Assembly: GCA_028829895.1 (NCBI GenBank)
Contig: CM054181.1
Location: 1,925,001-1,989,000, forward strand
Source of the DNA: Sinotaia quadrata
Lineage: Eukaryota; Mollusca; Gastropoda; Architaenioglossa; Viviparidae
DNA: 64,000 bases
Reading direction: 5' to 3'
Position numbers and translations under genes: made by a program. The notes beneath the pieces were generated by a model, which ran no database searches, had not been told where the DNA came from, and saw nothing but the letters and a program-made list of their open reading frames with translations. Of the stretch, positions 1-12,170 are shown piece by piece; within the stretch, counting starts at the first letter, position 1; every line of letters starts with the position of its first letter.

Positions 1-243
1 CATATTCGAATCAGGATTTCGGGGTGCTGCAGTATACAGCAATTTCATATTTGAACGTGCATTACCATAAACTTGCGATGTAGTTCACAATCTTTGGGCG
101 CAATGGAATTACGATAAACATGTCTGATGAACATGTTTATTTCATCTTTATATATTTACAATAAACATGCGCATGAATTATAAGTATGTTTAATCTTGAA
201 TATTTTACAACAAAAAATGCACATTTGTGAAGTTAACGTGCTC
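1..243. other. AT-rich unique sequence
   Basis: No gene or clear repeat is visible. The motif tttacaataaa first appears near 165 and recurs in the degenerate repeat region further on. Confidence 0.6.
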
Positions 244-560
244 TACAATGTGCACACGTATGTGTAAACTAACATTACAATGTGCACACGTATGTGTAAA
301 CTAACATTACAATGTGCACAAGGTGTGTAAACTAACATTACAATGTGCACTAGGTGTGTAAACTAACATTACAATGTGCACTACGTGTGTAAACTAACAT
401 TACAATGTATACAAGGTGTGTAAACTAACATTACAATGTGCACAAGGTGTGTAAACTAACATTACAATGTGCACAAGGTGTGTAAACTAACATTACAATG
501 TGCACAAGGTGTATAAATTTACATTACAATGTGCACAAAGTGTGTAAGCTAACATTACAA
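244..560. repeat. minisatellite, 31-bp unit, about 10 copies
   Basis: Tandem units of about 31 bp share the core ctaacattacaatgtgcac followed by a variable acgtatgtgt or aaggtgtgt segment. Copies differ by a few substitutions. Confidence 0.95.
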
Positions 561-1035
561 TAGATATGAATATTTATACTGTAATATGCCTTACTATTAT
601 AATTAGATTTTACAATAAATACGCATTTTTACATGTAAATATGCTTTTCATTAAGTAATTAAGTAATCGCATTAACGTGTGAATATGATTTACAATAAAA
701 TACGCATTATTTGCGAAATTGTTTTAACGTGTGTACGTAGAGCAGTGAAATTGTTTTACAATAACCGTGTTTAATTTTGACTGAATGTGGTTTTACAATA
801 AACGTGCTTAATGATGATTGAATGTGATTTACAATAAGCAAATACAATTATACCTGGAAATGCATAGAAATAAACGTTCATAATTATGCTTGAATATGCT
901 TTACAATAAATATTAACATTTATAAGTGAATATATTTTACAATATACATTATTAATTATAAGTGTATATATTTTATAGTAAACATGTACATTTATAAGTG
1001 GATATAATTTATAATGAACGAGCATATATAAGCTA
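561..1035. repeat. degenerate AT-rich repeat region
   Basis: The motif tttacaataaa or a close variant recurs roughly every 50-60 bp, joined by diverged AT-rich spacers. It looks like an old, decayed tandem array. The open minus-strand frame inside it is an artefact of that periodicity. Confidence 0.6.
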
Positions 1036-1694
1036 TGCGTTTTGTATATTTATTAATAGCTGCATGGTTGTACTATATAGTTTGCATCACTATATTCAAT
1101 TAATATTTTATTTTCAAATACATGTGCCATAGTGTTCGAGTGTTTTCCCAGTTTGGGAAGAGGGCGGGAGCAGACATTTTAAAATAAAATATTGAAAGTC
1201 CGAATCAATCACTGACAAATTTTATTCAGTACTTCCCTTCACCCAATTCCTTCATCCAGTTTCCACCACCCACCCACCCCAAATCTAAGAACAATCGAAA
1301 ACAACCCAAAAATACTTCCTTAATTGGGAACCACCACCCCTCCTGTGCGACAGGAAGTGACGCAAAATTTATAACAAAGACGGGTTTCTCTAACTTCAGT
1401 TTTGATTTCGTTTTCACAGCGAGAAGACGTTTTTAAATTGGAAATACCTGCTTGTTATCAGCTGTCAACGTTCAGCCACAAGCTTGTCCTTGTCAGCAAT
1501 GACTCAACAGGAAGTACATACCGGGGTCAGCCTTTAAATATGCTGCTGGGTGCCATGCGTGTCACATATTTGTATTTCGAATTGTGACAAGCATTTCAGT
1601 CACCACCACACCACGCGTTCAGATGATTTCACGTGATGGCCTTGTGGAAAAGTTCCGTGTGTTGTTGACAACCAAAAGGCTAGATTTATTGTAC
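1036..1694. other. unique AT-rich sequence, no gene seen
   Basis: Short overlapping open frames occur on both strands, but none shows recognisable protein features or supporting splice sites. Confidence 0.5.
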
Positions 1695-1783
1695 GGATCA
1701 ACTTGTATCAGTGGCTGCATACGTACATGGAGAGTATATATATATATGTCTGTACGTGTGCAGCCACTGATACAAGTTGACCC
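1695..1783. repeat. 33-bp inverted repeat (stem-loop) abutting an array
   Basis: The left arm (1695-1727) and right arm (1751-1783) are reverse complements at 31 of 33 positions, separated by a 23-nt AT-rich loop. The right arm contains the first copy of the unit that is then repeated in tandem from 1769. Confidence 0.9.
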
Positions 1784-2134
1784 GTGCTAAGGTAAACAGT
1801 AGACTCAAGTACATAAATATTGATACAAGTTGACCCGTGCTAAGGTAAACAGTAGACTCAAGTACATAAAGACTGATACAAGTTGACCCGTGCTAAGGTA
1901 AACAGTAGACTCAAGTACATAAAGACTGATACAAGTTGACCCGTGCTAAGGTAAACAGTAGACTCAAGTACATAAAGACTGATACAAGTTGACCCGTGCT
2001 AAGGTAAACAGTAGACTCAAGTACATAAAGACTGATACAAGTTGACCCGTGCTAAAGTAAAGAGTAGACTCACATAAAGGCTGATACAAGTTGACCCATG
2101 CTAAGGTAAAGAGTAGACTCACATAAAGACTAAT
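1769..2134. repeat. minisatellite, 53-bp unit, 7 copies
   Basis: Unit starts (gatacaagttgaccc) lie at 1769, 1822, 1875, 1928, 1981, 2034 and 2082. The last copies are slightly shortened. The first copy is part of the right arm of the adjacent inverted repeat. Confidence 0.95.
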
Positions 2135-2790
2135 ATAAAGCTGTACTTAATCCAGGTTATGTGAAAGTTTACAATAACCTACCTCTAATAATTCCATTTC
2201 TATTCTCCTTAAACTGCAAGTTGCATTGATTCTATTGCTGAACTGTAATTATATTTTATTATCAGATATATGTTGTGAAAGACTGTAAACAATAGTTATC
2301 TGAGCATGGCTTCGTGGATCCGTCGTAAATCAGTTAGTATATACATGCCTCTGTATGTGTCTGTGTGAATCTGTGAGTGTGTACAGGTTTGTGTGTCGTC
2401 ATCTGAGTTTGTGAGTGTTCTCATGTTTGTGTGAGTGGTCGGGTTGTCTATGGCTGTGTACATGTCTTTATATGTCGTCATGCGAGTCTATAAGTATGTA
2501 CACGTCTTGGTGTGTCACCGTGTGAGTCAGTGAGTATGTAGGGCCTACACCTCTTGGTGTGTCATTATGTGAGTCAGTGAGTGTGTCGATGTCTACACTT
2601 TGCTACTGAAAATCTCAGACCTGTCATGATTCTTGACCTTAATTTCTTGTTTGTTGTGTTATATCTCTATACTAGTCTGTTATACCTCTATTGGAGTGCA
2701 TTATATTATGCCTTTATTGGGGTATATTATACTAGGCCTTTATTGGAGGTTATATATTATCTATATGAGTCTGGTTATGTCTACTTTTTG
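2135..2790. other. GT-rich and AT-rich low-complexity sequence
   Basis: Positions 2340-2590 hold degenerate gtgagt/gtgtgt-rich repeats, and 2640-2780 hold loosely repeated ttatacctctattgg-like segments. No gene is seen. Confidence 0.5.
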
Positions 2791-3655
2791 ATCCAACATT
2801 ATCATGAATCATACGGATGTTATGTATAGCCAGTATTGCTCTATTCTATATGTTGTCACGAATCGTGCTGATGTTATGTATGTCAGTATTGCTTAAGTCT
2901 GTATGTTGTCACGAATCGTGCTGATGTTATGTATAGTCAGTATTGCTCTATTCTATATGTTGTCACGAATCGTGCTGATCTTATGTATAGTCAGTATTGC
3001 TCTATTCTATATGTTGTCACGAATCGTGCTGATCTTATGTATAGCCAGTATTGCTCTATTCTATATGTTGTCACGAATCGTGCTGATCTTATGTATAGCC
3101 AGTATTGCTCTATTTTATATGTTGTCACGAATCATGCTGATGTTATGTATGTCAGTATTGCTTAAGTCTGTATGTTGTCACGAATCATGCTGGTGTTATG
3201 TATAGTCAGTAGTGCTCTATTTTATATGTTGTCACGAATCGTGCTAATGTTATGTATAGTCAGTATTGCTCTATTTTATATGTTGTCACGAATCGTGCTA
3301 ATGTTATGTATAGTCAGTATTGCTCTATTTTTATATGTTGTCACGAATCGTGCTAATGTTATGTATGTCAGTATTGCTTAAGTCTGTATGTTGTCACGAA
3401 TCGTGCTGATGTTATGTATAGTCAGTATTGCTCTATTTTATGTGTTGTCACGAATCGTGCTAGTATTGCTCTATTCTATATGTTGTCACGAATCGTGCTA
3501 ATGTTATGTATAGTCAGTATTGCTTAAGTCTGTATGTTGTCACGAATCATGCTGGTGTTATGTATAGTCAGTATTGATCTAGTCTGTATGTTGTCACGAA
3601 TCATGCTGGTGTTATGTATAGTCAGTATTGCTCTAGTCTGTATGTTGCCATGAAT
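2791..3655. repeat. minisatellite, 54-bp unit, about 15 copies
   Basis: Each unit contains tgttgtcacgaatcgtgct followed by gttatgtatagtcagtattg. Several copies are shortened. Because 54 is a multiple of three, the array reads as repetitive open frames in more than one phase; these are not genes. Confidence 0.95.
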
Positions 3656-4284
3656 CGTTCGCCGACGAAATCAAGACTCCTGCTACCCCATAGACTTTTG
3701 ATTTACTGACTCCAGTGTCCTACAAGACTTTATAAGAGTGACTCTTGGATGTCTTTCAGACTTTCAATTGTTTCTCAATTCCATGGGACGTTACTCAGTT
3801 GCAGTATCTTGTCACATTTTATTGTAGTTGCTTCCTAGCTGGATCTAACGGACTTTGCAAGCTTATCTTGTCAGATTTTATTTTAGGTCCAGTCAGATTT
3901 TACTGTAGTTACATCACGGGTGGGTTTGAAGGACTTTGCAAAATTTAAATCATTTCAGATTCTCTGATTTACTTGAATCTGAAAGATTAAAACTCTTACA
4001 GCCTTGAAAAGGTTTGATTGCATTCAAAGTCCCATTGAAATTCAGTAAGTACGCCATCCATTTAGTATTTGACAGCCATGTAGTAAGTACGCCATTTATT
4101 CTGTACGTTTTCGGAAGAGGGAAGAGGAGGACATTTGTGTATATCTCCTCAGGATAGGAATAGTTGGTAAGGAGGTCAAGATCAAATTGTACCAGCATAT
4201 GCATATTAGTTAAACAAACCGTAGAATCTCATCATTAAAGAACTGAGCATATTAGTGTGTCAAGTGTTTCATCTATGTGATCAA
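3656..4284. other. unique sequence, no gene seen
   Basis: Mixed-composition sequence with partly duplicated segments (cttgtcagattttattt-like) around 3810-3940. No supported coding feature. Confidence 0.45.
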
Positions 4285-4425
4285 AGTTGGAGAGAGGCCA
4301 ATCGTTCTACTTCCTGTAGAGGGGCCAGTTATTGTACTTCCTGGAGAGGGGCCACTCATTGTACTTCCTGGAGAAAGACCGGGCATTGCACTTTTTGGAG
4401 AAAAATCGGACATTGTACCATGAAC
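4285..4425. repeat. degenerate minisatellite, about 30-bp unit, 5 copies
   Basis: Units share cattgtacttcctggaga with increasing divergence along the array. Confidence 0.8.
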
Positions 4426-4464
4426 ACGACTCCCCCATCTCTTCTCCCACCCTACCCCTTACTG

Positions 4465-4706
4465 CTCAGCAACATTATGATAATTATTAATATGCTCAGC
4501 AGCATTATGATAATTATTAATATGCTCAGCAACATTATGATAATTATTAATATGCTCAACAACATTATGATAATTATTAATATGCTCAAAAACATTATGA
4601 TAATTATTAATATGCTCAACAACATTACGATAATTATTAATATGCTCAACAACATTATGATAATTATTAATATGCTCAACAACATTATGATAATTATTAA
4701 TATGCT
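4465..4706. repeat. minisatellite, 30-bp unit, 8 copies
   Basis: Near-identical units contain aacattatgataattattaa. The 10-codon period keeps three phases open on both strands, which explains the repetitive predicted peptides here. Confidence 0.97.
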
Positions 4707-5097
4707 CCTTCCGCAAATTAACTACATAGATAAAGAAGAAAAATCATACGATAGCTAATATTATGACTGACATTGCGGGCGGTGATTAAAAGAGTGAATA
4801 TATTTGAATTACAAATAATAATTCTCACAACAAACTTTAGCATCTATTAATTTTTTTAAATTAAATTGAGGGATGGGGGATAAAGAAACGGGTACAATAA
4901 ACATAGATTTGCAATAGAGAGGGTGTAGAGGAAGTGATAACAATGGGGGGGGGGGTAAGTATTTCCTCAGGCTGTCGAACTGACCCATTGCTCTGGCCAA
5001 CGACATCGGACAGGGAGAAATAAGTTCTCCAAGTTCTTAACTCCCTTGAAATTTGAAGCTCGTTTTCTTAACTCCCCTCTTTCATACGAAGCAGCGA
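4707..5097. other. unique sequence with an 11-G run
   Basis: A G11 homopolymer lies at 4945-4955. No gene is seen. Confidence 0.6.
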
Positions 5098-5432
5098 GCT
5101 CGTTTGTTTTTGTTTTTAAATTTAAAGTTTTAACTAATGAAAACGGTGTTCTAACTTAAATTTAGCTCGTTTGTTTTTGTTTTTAAATTTAAAGTTTTAA
5201 CTAATGAAAACGGTGTTCTAACTTAAATTTAGCTCGTTTGTTTTTGTTTTTAAATTTAAAGTTTTAACTAATGAAAACGGTGTTCTAACTTAAATTTAGC
5301 TCGTTTGTTTTTGTTTTTAAATTTAAAGTTTTAACTAATGAAAACGGTGTTCTAACTTAAATTTAGCTCGTTTGTTTTTGTTTTTAAATTTAAAGTTTTA
5401 ACTAATGAAAACGGTGTTTAAATTTAGCTTAA
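5098..5432. repeat. minisatellite, 67-bp unit, 5 copies
   Basis: Units start gctcgtttgtttttg at 5098, 5165, 5232, 5299 and 5366 and are almost identical. The last copy is truncated. Confidence 0.97.
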
Positions 5433-5523
5433 ATCCGCAGTCTTAAATCTGTAGTTTGGGACGTTAGGAATCACCACACCCCTCCGTAAAGATTATGTCA
5501 AAGATGACTTCCTCCGTACAGTT

Positions 5524-5773
5524 GGTGGAATATTTAAATAGAGAATAATAGACAGACAAAAAACTGGACATTTGGTGGAATTTTTAAATAGAGAATAATA
5601 GACAGACAAAAAACTGGACATTTGGTGGAATATTTAAATAGAGAATAATAGACAGACAAAAAACTGGACATTTGGTGGAATATTTAAATAGAGAATAATA
5701 GACAGACAAAAAACTGGACATTTGGTGGAATATTTAAATAGAGAATAATAGACAGACAAAAAACTGGACATTC
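5524..5773. repeat. minisatellite, 50-bp unit, 5 copies
   Basis: Units start at 5524, 5574, 5624, 5674 and 5724 and contain gagaataatagacagac. One copy carries a ttttt/tattt variant. Confidence 0.97.
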
Positions 5774-5867
5774 TGTGCCTGTGAATAGGACACATTTTAG
5801 AACACACTTTTCTTTCTAAAAACATAATTATTAAACATTTGAAATTGAGTCCCGTAAGTTGCCCCCG

Positions 5868-5882
5868 CCCCCCCCCCCCCCC
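5868..5882. repeat. poly-C tract (C15)
   Basis: Uninterrupted C run, preceded by a shorter C5 run. A homopolymer of this length is prone to length error in assembly. Confidence 0.9.
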
Positions 5883-5958
5883 AACTCCTCCGCTCACTGT
5901 CGATGTATTGACTAAAGATTTAGTTTGGTTCGATTCTTTCCCACTGTGTGCTTTGCTT

Positions 5959-6118
5959 TTACAACACACATTTCATCTCTTTTTACAACACACATTTCAT
6001 CTCTTTTTACAACACACATTTCATCTCTTTTTACAACACACATTTCATCTCTTTTTACAACACACATTTCATCTCTTTTTACAACACACATTTCATCTCT
6101 TTTTACAACACGTGTTGT
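5959..6118. repeat. minisatellite, 24-bp unit, 6-7 copies, ending in a palindrome
   Basis: Units contain acacatttcatctctttt. The array ends at 6105-6118 in a perfect 14-bp palindrome, ACAACACGTGTTGT, formed where the last unit start runs into its own complement. Confidence 0.95.
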
Positions 6119-7513
6119 GTTAATTTCACAGAACTGAACTATGAGTCATAATTTATTTCTGGAACAATGTTTGTAAATTTGCATATATATATATATATTG
6201 CTGCTGCAAATATAATTAGAGTGTTGAGTATTTTAAAATGGTGTTTTATATTTTCACTACGTTTATTTATGTATAATTCAGTGTTTATTTATTTATTTAT
6301 GAATCTTTGCCTTCGTTTATTTTCTTGTTCATTAATAATATAGCAAATTTTCTTTGCTCATTAACAATATAGCAAGTTTTCTTTGTTCATTAACTTCGAC
6401 CAACATTGTTGATAGCGTTGTAAATAAATTCAGCCTCTTTCCGAGTTGGTGATGTCATACTTATGAAAAATATTTTTCTGTGCATATTATTTACTGAAGC
6501 AACCGTCATTTATTCTGGAATTGCATTTCTCACCTCAGAAAGTGGCAGTTATTTTACGGGCAAATAGTTCTCAAGGTTTAGTATATTTTGTCCACCGTCA
6601 AACTATCAATTTTAATAAAATGACAGGGTAGTGTACTTTGAACACACCCTGACAGTTTGAAACTATTTTGAAAAAATCCCCTGAACACTGAAGCCGTCAG
6701 ATGTGAATTGGCGAACTAAATGCTTAGGTCAAGGTCACTGCGACTGCAGTTCGGACATTTAGTGCGGTATGATGACATCCATTCAGATTTTGTTTTCAAA
6801 CATTTTATAATGGAGGGAATTGAGTGTTCTATGTCTTCGAAATTTTTAGAAACCAAAGTCTGCTCGACTGGCATCCTGGTTATTTTAAATTATATTAATT
6901 TCAAGTAGGCATTATGGCATTTCTTCGGCATTATGACATTCTTAAAAGCATTCGTACATATAATATTAATTTCAGTTAGGGTGGGTGGATGTGTGTGTAC
7001 AGTTTTTTAAAGTATAGAAATGTCTTCATTTTTAAGAACTCAGTCTATGCCAGAAACGAATATGTAAGGGTAATTATTCTTGAAAGAAAAGAAAAACTAA
7101 TGACTTTTACAAAGCCTTAATTTCTTTCTTTCCATTTTGTTTTCTGAATTCTGTGCCGATTAAAGTTCGATCGCTTTAATAACACCAGAGCAATTTTTGC
7201 GAGCTAAGACTGATAACTGTTGTGATAGTTTTGCTTTAATTATGTTATAGTTGTCGTTCCTTCTACAATTATTGCAAACGTAATTCGCTCTTTCTGTTTT
7301 CTTTGTACGCCAGTTGAAGAGTAAATGTGAGTTCTAATTATATATAAAAATTATTTATACATTAAGAAGTTTGCCTTATATTTATTAACATGCCTAGGTA
7401 TGTTATAATTGAAGGGTGATGTGGTTTATACTTTTTGCCATTTTTGCCATTTTTGCCCGTTTTTTCTGGAATCGCAACAGACGGAATGATGGCCATTGTT
7501 TTGATAAAAATAT
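6119..7513. other. unique AT-rich sequence, no gene seen
   Basis: Contains a short (AT)n stretch near 6183-6200 and an AGGTCAAGGTCA motif at 6726-6737. The short open frame at 6720-6908 has no recognisable features. Small duplications such as attaacaatatagcaa occur at 6330-6390. Confidence 0.5.
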
Positions 7514-7700
7514 ATTTAGTTGAAGATACCCGTAATGATCATCATGAAGATACCCGCTAAGACTTTATGGTTTCTTGTGTCAAATATAAGAACCTCCAGC
7601 CATCCGTATTGATCATCATGAAGATACCCGCTAAGACTTTATGGTTTCCTGTGTCAGATATGAAAACCTCCATCCACCCTTAATGATCATCATGAAGAGT
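7514..7700. repeat. tandem duplication, about 77-bp unit, 2-3 copies
   Basis: Shared segments gatcatcatgaagatacccg and gactttatggtttc recur with a few substitutions. Confidence 0.85.
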
Positions 7701-7826
7701 ATTGACTCGCAGCCAACAGTTAAGCGAGTACAAATCAATGTTTCTTTCTTACGTAGGTGTCGTACTTCTGAAATGATGACGTCATTCTATTGAACTTCCT
7801 TTCAAATCGAAAACAAAGTATCCTGA

Positions 7827-8030
7827 TCAAAAGTACTAAGACCACATACACAGTCCTACTCAAAAGTACTAAGACCACATACACACAGTCCTACTCAAAA
7901 GTACTAAGACCACATACACACAGTCCTACTCAAAAGTACTAACACCACATACACACAGTCCTACTCAAAAGTACTAAGACCACACACACACACACACACA
8001 CATACACACAGTCCTACTCAAAAGTACTAC
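7827..8030. repeat. minisatellite, about 35-bp unit, 6 copies, with a CA stretch
   Basis: Units contain aaaagtactaagaccacata followed by cacagtcctactc. One unit has an expanded CA dinucleotide run near 7983-8002. Confidence 0.93.
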
Positions 8031-8085
8031 TTCCCTTCTGCAGAATGGCATAGCACAGCTCCTTTAACGGCAGTCTTAAATTCTG

Positions 8086-8248
8086 AAATACCCGAGCCGC
8101 TGACATTCGACACTCTCTCTCTCAGTCATTGACGAGTGCCATCAACCAAAGTTAGTATTCTACATTGTTTATTAATTAATTAATACCCGAGCCACTGACA
8201 CTCGACACTCACTCTCTCTCAGTCACTGACGAGTGCCATCAACTAAAG
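8086..8248. repeat. duplication, about 104-bp unit, 2 copies
   Basis: Both copies contain gacgagtgccatcaac preceded by a TC-rich segment. Confidence 0.85.
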
Positions 8249-10324
8249 CTATTAGCTAATAGCTACACTTAACCTCCGTATCCGTAATAATTACTGTATT
8301 CTGTATGGCCATTTTCTATTGTTACTGAAACTGAAGTGAAACAGTCAGGAAATAAATAGCGTTCGTTTGTCCCTATTTTTTACACGTGACCACTGCCATT
8401 ACCGCTGATTTGCAAATGGCCATAGACATTTATCGCTGGGTTTGTTTTCATTATTTTAACGTAAGTGACGAATGGTGAAAATAGTTATGTTTTATCGCCA
8501 ATCAGAAAAGACTAGCAATATAAGACTGTGACGGATTCTGACCAAATTCTGTGTCACGAACTCCTGACCCATATCTGAGAAATTCGAAATCATATTTGAA
8601 TGAATTCCTTTGTTAGAATCTTTTCCGCCGTACACCAGTATGAGGAAACAACAGAGAGTTCAACCTATGTTATGCAACTTTAGACGATAGTCGAGAAAGT
8701 TCGAATCAACAAGCATACCTCATGATCTAGTCACGTGATGATTCATGCACTTCAATAAATACTCTTGATGCGATAATATACTTCACTCGCACACAGACCG
8801 GTCGGACACACTCACATCTGCTCACGAGCATCTTAGTCGCCGAATATTTTGCTAGTCATAAAGGAACATATGGAACCCGTTGTCTTTATGTAAAGTCTAC
8901 TTAAGAAGGTAACATGTCTACTTCTTACAATATTATTGCATTTTACTATTTGTATTTTTGTATATGAATTTATGTATGTATTTGTGCGAATTATTATAAT
9001 TCTCTTCCGAACACATGTGATTCGATAAGGATGACTAAAAGCCTAAAAGTTCATTGTATATAAATTAACTGTAACCTTTTAACTTTAATTTGTATAAACT
9101 TTAATTCTCTTGTGCCGCAGAACGTCTGTGCATGTTGCGAATTTCTATGTAATTCAAATGACTTTCTTGCGTGTAATTTCATTGTTAAATTGTAAAGCGC
9201 TCATGCTTAATTTGGATTATATTTTATTCTCCTTGTATGAATTCCATTTTTCAATTAAGTAAATGTTTGGAAATTCATACGTTCATGTAATGTTAAAAAT
9301 AACACACATGTGAATTATATTGTATCTTTTATGAATATAAATATATTGTAAAAGACACGATAGTCGAAGATTTAAACTATGCGCATTGTTATCATCACGT
9401 GCTTCGGATTTTGCAAATGTAAACGCAAATCGCTCATAGAAATTAAACACTATTTCAGAGCGGGTTCTTTTCCTTCTTATTTTACGTTTCTACGTATGAT
9501 TGCCACCTTTGTTTCTACGTTGGGTGCGTGTTCCTTTGTTCAACCTTGGTCGGACGATGTTACAAGTACCGTGCCGCCATTGTTGATGATACATCTTTAG
9601 TGACAAGTCGAGAGACGACGAGTTACTGGAACTACTGATATATGACGCAAGCATCACTTGATATGTGGGAGGATCGAACTGACCTTAGACCACACATTTA
9701 TCAAGACTACTGAGACAGATAAGTAACTGATTTGGGCTCTGAATCAACGGAATGTATCGAGCAAAACAATTTCTCGTAACATTAACTTTCAAGGATTAAA
9801 ATAAGCACTTCCAACTTGCCTTAGTTTAGATCTGAAGCTGTGTCTTCGTAATTGATTGTTATTGTTAAATATTAATTATTAAATTCTTTTATTGTTAATA
9901 CCTCTTTCGTAGTGATTTTTATGCATATAGACCTAATCGTGGTTTGGATGGGGGATCGACTGAGCTAAATGTAACATTCTGAATGCATAAAGATTTAAGC
10001 GAGTTTTTAACGGTTTCCAAGCCGGCTATTGTACACAAGTTTGTCTGTTCGTGAATCTGTTTGTCTGCACTACAAAGGCGCATTTTCATATGAGACGAAA
10101 GATAAATTTGAGCAACCAGTCTGTTTAGGGAAGAGGAGAGATTAATTTATCTAATTAAATTAAGATTCTGTAAAATTCCTAAGCAGGGTCTCTAAATAAA
10201 AACTGGACATGTAACAAAGACTAACCCTAACCCTTTTATCATGACCAATCAAAGTTTAAATTAGATAAAAATTAATTGTAGGCCCATTTTTCTAACCAAT
10301 CAAATGTGTTGTTTATTAATGTTT
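8249..10324. other. unique non-repetitive sequence, no supported gene
   Basis: This is one of the longest stretches without minisatellites. It starts an unusual block at 8525 (tgtgacggattctgacc), but I could not find a partner LTR, a matching end or a flanking duplication. A 73-codon open frame at 9379-9600 shows no recognisable domain. Confidence 0.45.
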
Positions 10325-10502
10325 ATTATAAGTACAAACATAATAAAACTAACCCTAACTTTAAGCTTAACCACAACCCAATAGTTACAGAATACAAGCA
10401 TTCAACAATCAAATCATTATAAGTACAAACATAATAAAACTAACCCTAACCCTAACCACAACCCAATAGTTGCAGAATACAAGCATTCAACTATCAAATC
10501 AT
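10325..10502. repeat. duplication, about 89-bp unit, with telomere-like hexamers
   Basis: Two copies contain agtacaaacataataaaac followed by one to three ctaacc/ccctaa hexamers, then cacaacccaatagtt. This is a short interstitial TTAGGG-like motif. Confidence 0.9.
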
Positions 10503-10659
10503 TGCAGGCGAAATCACTCGCCATGCAACAAACAAGAGAAACTACTAGAAACGTCTTGAAGTCAGCAAAGAACCACCACCACCACCACAGCATAATGAAA
10601 ACGACAGAATTGCCATAAACTACCTTGACCTTGTCAACGAATCCATTTTCACTTCGTTC

Positions 10660-10832
10660 TACATTACGAGAGGTGGTAAAGGTAGACGCAGACGTGTTGT
10701 ATGTGGTCACGATGACGCTATTACGAGAGGTGGTAAAGGTAGACGCAGACGTGTTGTATGTGGTCACGTTCTACATTACGAGAGGTGGTAAAGGTAGACG
10801 CAGACGTGTTGTATGTGGTCACGATGACGCCA
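10660..10832. repeat. tandem repeat, about 57-bp unit, 3 copies
   Basis: Units contain gaggtggtaaaggtagacgc followed by gacgtgttgtatgtggtcac. The GC content is higher than in the neighbours. It reads open in two frames, but there is no surrounding gene structure. Confidence 0.93.
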
Positions 10833-11883
10833 TTTCGAGCAAAATACGCACACTCATAAATGACAAAATCATGACTAGAGGTTGACGTCCCAAATAACAG
10901 TAATAAATGAACGCCGCCATAAATAAACACTATAACGCCTTAGAATCTGGCACGTGACCACGAAGAGATATCTGGATGGTAGGGTACTTAACCTTCTTGC
11001 TTCCCTCCGTATTTCAGCAGGAGTATGACGTGGGACAAGATTTGTGGTATAAATAAATTTTAAAAAATAATTTAAAAAAATAAATTTAAAAAATAAATTT
11101 AAAAAATAAAAGATGAAATAAACTACCTCTTACAACAGCAATAAAATTGACTGATATGATTACATAATGCTCAATGGTAATTACTTAAACGGCGGACGAC
11201 AAACATTAATTTTCCTTTCTTTTATTCGACAACACCGCACTTGGCCGAGCAGACGAGGAATGTGAGCAGACGAGAGCGTGTCTTGTGTCTTGACAGACGC
11301 TCTACTGCTCAAGCTGGGTTGACCTTGACACTGGAATTGGATTTTTTTTTCATTTTTAGTCCAGTTAAAATAGAACGCCATAGTCAGCAGTGAATGATCA
11401 CGTGCTTTCAGTTCCCGATCACAGCCATTCAGGTATGTTCGAGGACGTTTTCTTTTATCGAAAAATGTCAAAGCCATCTTGAAATAGTTGTAAAATGTCT
11501 GCTTGTAACGCCGAGATGTGCCCAACGAAATTGTTTCACTCGCATAAATTATGGTAGCGATGTGACACTTGTCTGCTTGACTGAGTGACTATATGTGTTT
11601 TCCGTCAGCTGAAGAGCTTGGTTTTTTAGGTTGAGCACAAAAATAGTATTCAAAACTGGAGTCGAAATTTAAGAATATATATATAATCTCTTTAAAATAG
11701 TTTTTTATAGTTTACATTTTCACTTTTCAAGATTACTTATTTCTTTAAAGACAGTTTTATTTTTATTTCTTGCTTTTACCTGGTTTGCTGATGTTATTTT
11801 TCTTTCTTATTTGCCCTTTGAAATTTCTGTAATTAGTTATTAAGATTTTTAAAATATTAAAATTGCTGATTGCTTCATAATAT
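10833..11883. other. unique sequence, no gene seen
   Basis: Contains an A/T-only stretch at about 11055-11110. The 114-codon minus-strand frame at 11181-11525 has no recognisable motif. Confidence 0.45.
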
Positions 11884-12170
11884 ATGTTATTTCTCCAGTA
11901 AAATACTCCAATCTAATACTGATTCATGAAGTCTCCAAATATCTGTTATTTCTCCAGTAAAATACTCCAATCTAATACTGATTCATGAAGTCTCCAAATA
12001 TCTGTTATTTCTCCAGTAAAATACTCCAATCTAATACTGATTCATGAAGTCTCCATATATCTGTTATTTCTCTAGTAAAATTATCCAATCTAATACTGAT
12101 TCATGAAGTCTCCATATATCTGTTATTTCTCCAGTAAAATACTCCAATCTAATACTGATTCATGAAGTCT
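11884..12170. repeat. minisatellite, 59-bp unit, 5 copies
   Basis: Units contain ttatttctccagtaaaatac followed by actgattcatgaagtctcc, with only a few substitutions between copies. Confidence 0.97.

Noticed and set aside
2903..3381. Repetitive membrane-like peptides (18-residue period)
   Set aside because: Artefact of a 54-bp array. The hydrophobic look comes from the base composition of the unit.
8525..9600. Possible solo LTR beginning tgtgacggattctgacc
   Set aside because: No matching end, second LTR, target duplication or coding region was found. The start motif alone is not enough.
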